DNA of 64,000 bases from an uncultured Spartobacteria bacterium (lineage in GTDB: Bacteria; Verrucomicrobiota; Verrucomicrobiia; Chthoniobacterales; Terrimicrobiaceae): NCBI GenBank assembly GCA_937960895.1, contig CALCJD010000015.1:1-64000 (forward strand), written 5' to 3'. A program made the position numbers and the translations under genes. Shown here piece after piece: positions 57,984 to 64,000 of the stretch. The notes beneath the pieces are model-generated. The model searched no databases. It was not told the origin of the DNA and saw nothing but the letters and a program-made list of their open reading frames with translations. The first letter of the stretch is position 1. Each line of letters starts with the position of its first letter.

Positions 57984-59126
57984 TCAGTCCTTCCGGGCGC
58001 CGCGTCCCGCCTTGCGCTGCAGCAGGAAGTCGGGATTCAGCTTCTTCAGCGCGGGCGGTACAAAAAGACCGTCCTTGCGGATGAGCTTGCCGTCAAACCA
58101 CACCTCGCCGCCGCCGTAGTCCTTGCGCTGGATGCAGACCATGTCCCAGTGGATGCGGCTCTTGTTGCCGTTTCCGCCCACCTCGTAGGCCTGGCCGGGC
58201 GTGAAGTGGAAGCTGCCGGCGATTTTTTCATCGAAGAGAATGTCGCGCATCGGATGAAGGATGTGCGGATTGAAGCCGAGGGAGAATTCGCCGATGTAGC
58301 GGGCGCCTTCGTCGCTATCGAGAATCTCGTTCAGCTTCTTCGTGTTGTTGCCGGTGGCCTTCACCACGCGGCCCTTTTCGAATTCCAGGCGGATGCCGTC
58401 GAAGGCCGTGCCCTGGTAAATGGTGGGCGCGTTGAAGGTGACGTATCCCTCGACCGAATCCTTCACCGGACACGTAAACACCTCGCCGTCCGGAATGTTG
58501 CGATCGCCGCCGCACATGACGGACCCGATGCCCTTGATGGAAAAGCGCAGGTCGGTGCCGGGTCCCTTGATGTGCACGCGGTCGGTGCGGTCCATGAGCG
58601 CCTTGAGCGCCTTCATACCCGGCAGCATGCGGGCGTAGTCGAGCGTGCAGACCTTGAAAAAATAATCCTCAAAGGCTTCCGTGCTCATCTGCGCCTGCTG
58701 GGCCATGGCGGGCGTCGGCCAGCGCAGGACCACCCATTTTGTCTTGTTGATCCGCCAGTCCATCACGGGACGCATGCGCCCCGCGATCAGGCGCATCTTT
58801 TCCTCCGGCACGTCGGAAAGCTCGGTGATGTTGTGGCTGCCGCGCACGGCGATGTAGGCGTGCATTTTTTTCATCCGCGCGAGCTCGACGGCGCCGGTCA
58901 CCCGGAGGGCGGCGTCACTCGCCCCGAGGGCCAGTTCGCGCGAAACCCGGGCATGATGGATGTTCAGGAAGGGCACGCCGCCGACGGCTCGGGCCGCGCG
59001 GATGAGGGCGATTCCCATTTCGTCCGGCACATCAAACAACTCGATCAGGACGTGCTCGCCTTTCTTCAGCTTGGTGGAATGACGGATCAGGACACTCGCA
59101 AGTTGGTCGAATCGGGAATCGTGCAT
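57984..59126 (-). CDS. M29-family (AmpS/PepS-like) aminopeptidase
   Basis: 380 aa. Family features: LIELFDVPDEMGIALIRAA near the start, GTDLRFSIKG, then the metal-binding region DGEVFTCPVKDSVEGYVTF (Glu), ARYIGEFSLGFNP (Glu), ILHPMRDILFDEKIAGSFHF (His) and SRIHWDMVCIQ (His, Asp). These match the two-metal site of thermophilic aminopeptidase T. It is cytoplasmic with broad specificity. The start is taken at ATG 59126, where the conserved part begins; the frame continues upstream into an intergenic repeat. Confidence 0.9.
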   Translation of the reverse strand: MHDSRFDQLASVLIRHSTKLKKGEHVLIELFDVPDEMGIALIRAARAVGGVPFLNIHHARVSRELALGASDAALRVTGAVELARMKKMHAYIAVRGSHNITELSDVPEEKMRLIAGRMRPVMDWRINKTKWVVLRWPTPAMAQQAQMSTEAFEDYFFKVCTLDYARMLPGMKALKALMDRTDRVHIKGPGTDLRFSIKGIGSVMCGGDRNIPDGEVFTCPVKDSVEGYVTFNAPTIYQGTAFDGIRLEFEKGRVVKATGNNTKKLNEILDSDEGARYIGEFSLGFNPHILHPMRDILFDEKIAGSFHFTPGQAYEVGGNGNKSRIHWDMVCIQRKDYGGGEVWFDGKLIRKDGLFVPPALKKLNPDFLLQRKAGRGARKD

Positions 59127-59131
59127 GGTCC

Positions 59132-59160
59132 AGCCTAACAAGCCCGGCGCGGAGGGACAA
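59132..59160 (-). promoter_or_regulatory. Candidate leaderless-type promoter of the aminopeptidase gene
   Basis: On the minus strand TTGTCC (59160-59155), a 17-base spacer and TAGGCT (59137-59132), 5 bases before ATG 59126. The -35 lies inside the palindromic repeat. Confidence 0.45.
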
Positions 59161-59273
59161 CCTCCGGCTTGTCCCATTTTTTCAATGCATGAACGGAGGG
59201 ACAGCCGCCGGCCTGCCCGGCTTTTCCGAACAAGATTTTGAATCAAAAGGGACCGGCCGGAGGCCGTCCCTCC
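59151..59273. repeat. Cluster of three palindromic intergenic repeats
   Basis: Copies at 59151-59175, 59195-59218 and 59249-59273 (the last inverted). Each is GGAGGGAC plus a short variable pair, a CC-[TG]-CCGGC centre and a second pair before GTCCC or GCCC. At the second inner stem position A-T in the first copy is G-C in the second, a compensating change that keeps the pairing. They fill the gap between rlpA and the aminopeptidase gene. Confidence 0.65.
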
Positions 59274-59280
59274 ATCGCGA

Positions 59281-59724
59281 TCAGCGGGACTGGTTTTCCT
59301 TCAGCCGCAGGTTGGGTCGGGTCATCACCGGGATTTCCTTCAGGATCTCGACGCGGACCTTGGCAATGCCGCGGTGATACATTCCCAGTGCGCGGGCGGC
59401 GCCGACGGTGAGGTCGATGATGCGGCCGCGGATGTAGGGTCCGCGGTCATTGATGCGCACGACGATGGATTTGTTGGTCTTGAGATCCACCACGCGGACC
59501 ATTGTTCCGAAGGGCAGTGTCCGGTGCGCGGCGGTCATGGCCGATCCGTTGAAACGTTCGCCACTGGCGGTACGCCTGTCCTTGTACCAGGAGGCGATGC
59601 CCGTTTCGGTTTTGACCGGCTGGGGGTTGTAAATGACGGGCTTCCTGATCGGCTCCGGTTTGGTGACGCAGGAAGCCAGGAAAACAAAAAGAAGAACCGA
59701 AAGACGGCGGCACAACAACGGCAT
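59281..59724 (-). CDS. rlpA: RlpA-like double-psi beta-barrel lipoprotein
   Basis: 147 aa. Lipoprotein signal (LLFVFLASC), then the RlpA domain: TGIASWYKDRRTASGERFN, TAAHRTLPFGTMVRVVDL, VVRINDRGPYIRGRIIDL (catalytic Asp) and AARALGM. It is a septal-ring lytic transglycosylase-like protein acting on denuded peptidoglycan; no SPOR domain is present, which makes it a short form. It follows hflX by 5 bp and is the last gene of the operon. Confidence 0.9.
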   Translation of the reverse strand: MPLLCRRLSVLLFVFLASCVTKPEPIRKPVIYNPQPVKTETGIASWYKDRRTASGERFNGSAMTAAHRTLPFGTMVRVVDLKTNKSIVVRINDRGPYIRGRIIDLTVGAARALGMYHRGIAKVRVEILKEIPVMTRPNLRLKENQSR

Positions 59725-59729
59725 GGGGA

Positions 59730-61025
59730 TTATTCGCGGACGCCACCACCCTGCGCGGGGGATTCGTAGGGGGCGAGCTTCATTTTGAGTTCCGGAGGAA
59801 TGTGGGCCACGACGACGGCGTCGTCCCCGTCGTAGGTCACGCCCAGAACATGACCCACGCGATGGATCTCGGCGAGGAGGGCCGACTCCCGCTGGGGGAT
59901 GCGGAAGGTGGCGCGGAGACGCCAGGCGGCGAGGCGGACTTCGAGTTCCTGAAACAGGCTTTGCATGCCCTCGCCGGTGCGGGCGGAAACGGCCACGCTG
60001 CCGGGATGAAGGCGCAGCCGGCTTTCCACCACGCTGCGATCGGGCAGGGCGTCGATTTTGTTGAAAACGAGGATGGTCTGTTTTCCGTGGGCGCCGAGTT
60101 CGGCGATGGTGGCGTCGACGACCGCCATCTGCTCATGGTGCTGCGGGTGGCTCAGGTCGACGACGTGGATGAGGAGGTCGGCCAGCAAAACCTCCTCGAG
60201 GGTCGCCTTGAAGGATTCGATGACGGTGTGCGGCAGCTTCCGGATGAATCCGACCGTATCGGTGAGCAGGACTTTCTGCCGGTTGGGCAGCACGAACTGG
60301 CGGGTGGTGGGATCGAGGGTGGCGAACAATTTGTCCTCGGCGGGCACACCCGATCCGGTGAGATGATTGAGGAGGGAGGATTTGCCGGCGTTGGTGTACC
60401 CGATGAGGGAAGCCACCGGCCAGTTGTGGCGGAGCCGACCCTCGCGCTGCACCGTGCGGTGTTTGCGCACCTCGCGCAGATCCCGTTCGAGCCGGGCGAT
60501 GCGTTCCTGCACACGGCGACGGTCCACCTCGAGCTGGGTTTCCCCGGGTCCCCGCGTGCCAATGCCGCCGGATTGCCGCGAGAGGTGCGTCCACATGCGG
60601 GTCAGGCGCGGCAGGAGGTATTGCAACTGGGCGAGTTCGATCTGCAGGCGGCCCTCCCGCGTGCGGGCGCGGCGGGCAAAGATGTCGAGAATGAGCTGGG
60701 TGCGATCCAGCACCTTGCGGTGCGTGACCTTCTCAAGATTGCGGCCCTGCGCGGGGGAAAGCTCGTCATCAAAAATGAGCGACGTGGCCCGTTTTTCCCC
60801 GCATCGCCGGGCGACCTCCTCGGCCTTGCCCTTGCCGATGTAAAACGGCGCGGTGGGTTTCCCGAGTTTCTGGACCACGGTGTCGACCACCTCGGCTCCC
60901 GCGGTGGCGGCGAGCTGGCGCAGTTCGGTGAGGGATTCCTCGACGTCCCAGCGTGACATTCCGTCGTGCTCCAATCCCACCAGGATGGCCGTTTCGCGGG
61001 CGGAGGAGGATGTGCCGACCATCAT
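59730..61025 (-). CDS. hflX: GTPase HflX
   Basis: 431 aa. The N-terminal HflX domain (YIGKGKAEEVARRC; LIFDDELSPAQGRNLEK) is followed by the linker GGIGTRGPGETQLEVDRRRV and the G domain: G1 GYTNAGKSSLLN, G3 DTVGFI, G4 NKID and G5 VSARTGEG. It is a ribosome-splitting, stress-linked GTPase. ATG 61025 overlaps the miaA stop as ATGA. The pairing with miaA recalls the miaA-hfq-hflX cluster of proteobacteria, here without hfq. Confidence 0.95.
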   Translation of the reverse strand: MMVGTSSSARETAILVGLEHDGMSRWDVEESLTELRQLAATAGAEVVDTVVQKLGKPTAPFYIGKGKAEEVARRCGEKRATSLIFDDELSPAQGRNLEKVTHRKVLDRTQLILDIFARRARTREGRLQIELAQLQYLLPRLTRMWTHLSRQSGGIGTRGPGETQLEVDRRRVQERIARLERDLREVRKHRTVQREGRLRHNWPVASLIGYTNAGKSSLLNHLTGSGVPAEDKLFATLDPTTRQFVLPNRQKVLLTDTVGFIRKLPHTVIESFKATLEEVLLADLLIHVVDLSHPQHHEQMAVVDATIAELGAHGKQTILVFNKIDALPDRSVVESRLRLHPGSVAVSARTGEGMQSLFQELEVRLAAWRLRATFRIPQRESALLAEIHRVGHVLGVTYDGDDAVVVAHIPPELKMKLAPYESPAQGGGVRE

Positions 61026-61972
61026 GCCTCGCCGAGGAGGTTCAGGGCGGCGGAAAGCGCTTGGGGGAACTGTCGCTGGCCGGTCAAATCGATCACCGAA
61101 AAGCTAAATTGGTTCCGAAACCAGGTCAATTGCCTTTTGGCATACTGGCGGGTGGCGCGAACGATGGCCTCGCGGCATTGGGACTCCGTCAGTTCCCCGC
61201 GCAACAGGGCCAGGATTTCCCGGAGGCCGATGGCCTGGAGGGCGGTGGAACCGAAGGGAAATTCCGGATGGGAGGGGGAAAAGTCCGGCGGCGGGGCGGA
61301 TTTCCCGCCGAAAAAGGCGGCCACCTCGTCCACGACACCTCGGGCAAACATGGCGTCGACATTGGCGGCAATGCGGGCGTCGAGGTCCGCGCGGTCGCGC
61401 ACCAGCAGCAGACCGCGGTAGCCGGGGGTTTCCCGGGAACTCCAGGACCTCCGGCATTCGGCCAGGGACCGGCCGGTTTGCAGCACGATTTCCAGCGCCC
61501 GCTGCACACGGCGGGGATTTTGAACGTCGATCAGGGCGCGCGCGCCGGGATCGGCGGCGTCGAGGCGGCGGAGGAGTTCGTCGGGGGGAAGGGCGGAAAG
61601 CTCCGCGCGCAGGGCGGGGTCGGCCGGGGGCGCCTCGTCCAAGCCGTGGGTGAGCGCCTTGAGGTACATTCCCGACCCCCCGACCAGCAGGGGAATCCGT
61701 CCGCGGGCCTGAATTTCCGGAAGGAGGGCCTGGGCGCGGGAGACAAAGGCCGCCGCATCGAAGGGTTCCGAGGGCGGGAGAAATCCGATAAGATGATGGG
61801 GCACCGCGCCCGGCAGTTCGGGCTGGGCGGTGAGAAGGCCGAGGCCGGAATACACCTGGTAGGCATCAGCCCCAACAATTTCGCCGCCGAGCCGGTGGGC
61901 CAGCTCGACGGCGAAAGCACTTTTACCGACCCCCGTGGGGCCGGCAACGATGATGGGTGGCTTACTGCTCAG
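61022..61972 (-). CDS. miaA: tRNA dimethylallyltransferase, apparent CTG start
   Basis: 316 aa. P-loop GPTGVGKSAF lies near residue 10, then GGEIVGADAYQVYSGL, the PLLVGGSGMYLKAL block, and the late ATRQYAKRQLTWFRNQ segment. It adds a dimethylallyl group to A37 of tRNAs. No ATG, GTG or TTG occurs in frame upstream of the P-loop; the first such codon, at 61855, would remove it. CTG 61972, overlapping the end of the RRM-protein gene, gives SSKPPIIVAGPTGVGKS after the first residue, a typical MiaA start. A CTG start or a sequence error is implied. Its stop overlaps hflX. Confidence 0.9.
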   Translation of the reverse strand: MSSKPPIIVAGPTGVGKSAFAVELAHRLGGEIVGADAYQVYSGLGLLTAQPELPGAVPHHLIGFLPPSEPFDAAAFVSRAQALLPEIQARGRIPLLVGGSGMYLKALTHGLDEAPPADPALRAELSALPPDELLRRLDAADPGARALIDVQNPRRVQRALEIVLQTGRSLAECRRSWSSRETPGYRGLLLVRDRADLDARIAANVDAMFARGVVDEVAAFFGGKSAPPPDFSPSHPEFPFGSTALQAIGLREILALLRGELTESQCREAIVRATRQYAKRQLTWFRNQFSFSVIDLTGQRQFPQALSAALNLLGEA

Positions 61973-62657
61973 GCTGCTGCTGCTGCGCTTCGGGCTGCGG
62001 CGTCGCCTGGGCGGCCGGCTGGGCCGGCGCTTCCGCCTGCGCCTCGGCCTGACGGCGTTCGCTGCGCTTTTCCTCGACGGCCTTCGCGCCGCTCACGACG
62101 AGCTTGCGGCCCATGTATTCCTTGTCATGCAGTTCGGCGACGGCGCGCTTGGCCTCGTCCACGGTCTGCATCTGCACAAACGCAAAGCCCTTGGACTTCT
62201 GCGTGTGCTTGTTGGCCACGATTTCCACGTTCTGAACCAGGCCCACCCCGCTGAAGAGCTCAAAGAGGTCGCTCTCGGAGGCGTCAAAGGACAGGTTTCC
62301 GACGTAGAGACGCGGCGTGGTGACTTCCACGATCTCCGGAGCCCGGAAACCCGAGGGGCGTTCCGTTCGCGCCGGGCGTTCGGCGCGCTGAGGACGCTCG
62401 GCACGTTCCTTCTCCTTGCGTTCGCCACGGGGCGGCGTCTCGCGCGGGATGGTTCCGTAACCGTTGGAGCGACTGGCGGCTCCGGCAGGTTTCGCGCCGA
62501 AGAAGGCGGCGATTTTCTGCCAGAACGTCAGTTTTTTGGGTGGAGTGGGAGCGGTTTCCTGGCGGTTGGAGCGGGAGCCGCGACGTTGGCGGTCCGGCCG
62601 GCGGCCACCCCGCCGGGATGAACGGCGGCCGCTGGATGGTGTGTAGTCTGATGACAT
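61962..62657 (-). CDS. RNA-binding protein with RRM domain
   Basis: 231 aa. An Arg/Ser-rich basic start (residues 1-100, with repeats such as ERPQRAERPARTERP) precedes one RRM (about 113-190): RNP2 LYVGNLSF and RNP1 KGFAFVQM. An Ala/Gln/Pro tail ends in QQQQPEQ. Small bacterial RRM proteins bind single-stranded RNA and are often cold-induced; the basic extension is unusual and resembles RGG/RS-like arms. It is the first gene of the miaA-hflX-rlpA operon. Confidence 0.88.
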   Translation of the reverse strand: MSSDYTPSSGRRSSRRGGRRPDRQRRGSRSNRQETAPTPPKKLTFWQKIAAFFGAKPAGAASRSNGYGTIPRETPPRGERKEKERAERPQRAERPARTERPSGFRAPEIVEVTTPRLYVGNLSFDASESDLFELFSGVGLVQNVEIVANKHTQKSKGFAFVQMQTVDEAKRAVAELHDKEYMGRKLVVSGAKAVEEKRSERRQAEAQAEAPAQPAAQATPQPEAQQQQPEQ

Positions 62658-63028
62658 GGTGCGTTGTTTTGTGGGGCAGCGCGCGGAGTCTCCGGGGGCG
62701 CCGCCGATGCGTTGGCGCCTCGGGCGGGGCCGATTTTTCCAGCCGGAAGCGTAATGGCCATCCGGTGGAAACCCAATAAGCGGCCATGCAGAAGATCTTC
62801 CGCGCTAACAACTTGCAGAAGCGCGCGGCTATTTCTTGGTGCATTCGTTAAACGCCTGAGGCTGGCGTAAGGTCTTCCCATCCGGAGCAATTTGCAAGCG
62901 CATTTGCATGGAGGCCGGTCCGTCGCGCCGGATGGCCGGGACGTCGGGGTTCCCCAAAAAAAGCTCGACTCCCGTCCCGAACGCGGAATTTGTGCAACTT
63001 TCCCACGTCTCCGAAAGTTTAATTGGCC
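62658..63028. other. Divergent intergenic region between the RRM gene and the STN-domain gene
   Basis: 371 bp. TTTAAT at 63018-63023 ends 5 bases before ATG 63029 and is a likely -10, with a poor -35. No strong promoter was found for the RRM gene near its ATG, so its transcript may have a long leader. GAAGATCTTC (62788-62797) is a perfect palindrome. No gene seen. Confidence 0.4.
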
Positions 63029-64000
63029 ATGCTGAACACCCGAACGTTTCTCCTCGCCGGCCTGACGGCGGTCGTCGCCGCCTTTCTGGTCTGGAATTGG
63101 ATTTCCGAATGGGGCTACGTCACCCTGGATGTCCACGACGCCCCCCTCGGCAAGGTCGTGAAATCCATTGAACGTCAGGGAGGCGTCAAAATCGCCACCA
63201 ACGCCGATCCTTCCACGCCGGTGACCATGCTCGTCGAACGCGTACCAGCCCACGAGGCGGTGGAGGTGCTGGCCACGGCCATCGACGCCAATACCCGGCT
63301 CACCTACGTGGCGGCCAAGGATGCCGGCCAAATCAAGGGGGTGCTCAACGCCTTTTCCGCCGGAAACAATCCCGGCGGCTGGGTCGTCTTTTCCGCGTTC
63401 GGCGGCCGCGGTGGCCCTCCGGGCGACGGAAACGCCCCCAATTCCCGTCCGCGCAACCGGAACGCCCAGGAAAACCCGGAGGCGGCCCCCGCCCCCCAAA
63501 CCGCGCAGGGCGGGGATCAACCGCGCGGCGAACGCCGGGGCGGTCAGCGCCAGGCCGGCCCCCAGGGCGGCGGAAACTTCGGAGGCGCCGGCTTCATCGC
63601 CGGCGACGGCCAGATCGATCCGCGCAAAATCGTCTGGAATCCAAGCGACATGCCGGAGAAGACCCTCAAGACGTTCTTCGACCAGGGCGCCCAGAAAACC
63701 GGAGCGCTTTTTGCCCTGCCGGAGGACTGGGACCCCCCGGTCACCAAACTTCCGAAAGCCGGTCTTGTCGGAGAGGTCGCCGCCCGCCTGGTCAGAAACG
63801 CCGGCGGCGCCGTGCAGGAGGTTTTTGTCCTCACCGTCCCGCCTCCCCGCCCCCAACAGGCGGCGCGCCCCGGCAATGAGGACGGCCCGCCGCGGTGGGA
63901 GTTCACCCGCACCGTGTTCACGCCGCAGCGCGGCGGTTCGCGCAATCCCGAATGGGCCGCCGAGCGCAGCCAGGCCCAGCTCGCCGCCCTGCCCAAGGAA
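63029..64000 (+). CDS. Membrane-anchored STN/secretin-N-like protein (incomplete at 3' end)
   Basis: 324 codons are in the window and the frame is open to the last base. A membrane segment (about 6-24) is followed by an STN-like domain (about 30-95): YVTLDVHDAPLGKVVKSIER, VTMLVERVPAHEAVEVLATA and NTRLTYVAA. This is the small beta-alpha-beta fold found at the N-terminus of secretins and TonB transducers. Then comes a low-complexity Gly/Asn/Arg/Gln region (about 125-190) and a second ordered part starting IDPRKIVWNPSDMPEKTL. What the full protein does cannot be judged from this part. Confidence 0.72.
   Translation, partial: MLNTRTFLLAGLTAVVAAFLVWNWISEWGYVTLDVHDAPLGKVVKSIERQGGVKIATNADPSTPVTMLVERVPAHEAVEVLATAIDANTRLTYVAAKDAGQIKGVLNAFSAGNNPGGWVVFSAFGGRGGPPGDGNAPNSRPRNRNAQENPEAAPAPQTAQGGDQPRGERRGGQRQAGPQGGGNFGGAGFIAGDGQIDPRKIVWNPSDMPEKTLKTFFDQGAQKTGALFALPEDWDPPVTKLPKAGLVGEVAARLVRNAGGAVQEVFVLTVPPPRPQQAARPGNEDGPPRWEFTRTVFTPQRGGSRNPEWAAERSQAQLAALPKE

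Overview
The window is GC-rich DNA from a diderm bacterium, most likely a member of the phylum Verrucomicrobiota. The strongest marker is a four-gene pseudopilin cassette (36501-37166, 35947-36486, 35125-35943, 32447-35128) that matches the 'Verru_Chthon' cassette families. Supporting signs are a PEP-CTERM-type protein remnant, a histone-H1-like Lys/Ala/Pro protein, outer-membrane biogenesis proteins (TamB-like, MlaD-like), a FecR/CHASE2-cyclase module and several lipoproteins. No rRNA, tRNA, transposase, prophage or CRISPR array was seen. Most of the window is dense, ordinary chromosomal coding sequence with many 4-base stop/start overlaps.

Layout. 1-1762: end of a GntR-type regulator coupled to a two-gene ABC exporter. 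1858-5836: FecR-like protein and beta-barrel protein divergent from a CHASE2 adenylate cyclase. 5981-10493: MlaD-like and TamB-like envelope proteins, divergent. 10536-13349: a coupled operon joining a membrane-anchored protein, a pseudopilin and an ABC exporter. 13438-17255: housekeeping genes (yicC, gmk, a stand-alone coaC, an H1-like protein, an inositol-monophosphatase-family enzyme, ispF). 17270-22542: a frameshifted membrane-protein gene, then a compact type VII-like locus of WXG100 protein, coiled-coil protein, second WXG-like mini-protein and membrane FtsK/SpoIIIE ATPase. 22587-31131: uspA, rarA, a glycosyltransferase, a PTS IIA protein, argS, a secreted protein and polX. 31199-37166: PEP-CTERM pseudogene and the pseudopilin cassette, visibly less GC-rich than the rest. 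37541-44018: two sugar/acid metabolism genes, an HTH-metallo-hydrolase fusion and a very large TerB/FHA-like/ABCG fusion. 44200-52697: DAHP synthase, exonuclease, GH1 lipoprotein, VTT protein, Fpg, apt, PFK and a D,D-peptidase. 52774-59126: pseudopilin and UshA-like lipoprotein pair, small proteins, RarD, VOC dioxygenase, M29 aminopeptidase. 59281-62657: RRM protein-miaA-hflX-rlpA operon. 63029-64000: start of an STN-domain protein running off the end.

The most interesting system is 17734-22542. Two small proteins carry the same W-x-D-x5-F-x3-[FY]-x3-[ML] spacing, and they bracket a coiled-coil protein in an operon that ends with a 1272-residue membrane ATPase. None of the other known ESX/Yuk core proteins is nearby, so this looks like a minimal, divergent WXG100/FtsK apparatus in a diderm.

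Two window-wide signals stand out. First, many transcription-unit heads have a -35/-10 pair whose -10 hexamer ends only 5-9 bases before the start codon with no convincing Shine-Dalgarno site, which suggests common leaderless mRNAs. Second, a short palindromic intergenic repeat with core GGACAACCTCCGGCTTGTCC recurs between genes. Two accessory genes (17270-17623 and 31199-31665) are broken by indels, mostly at short homopolymer runs, while every housekeeping gene is intact.
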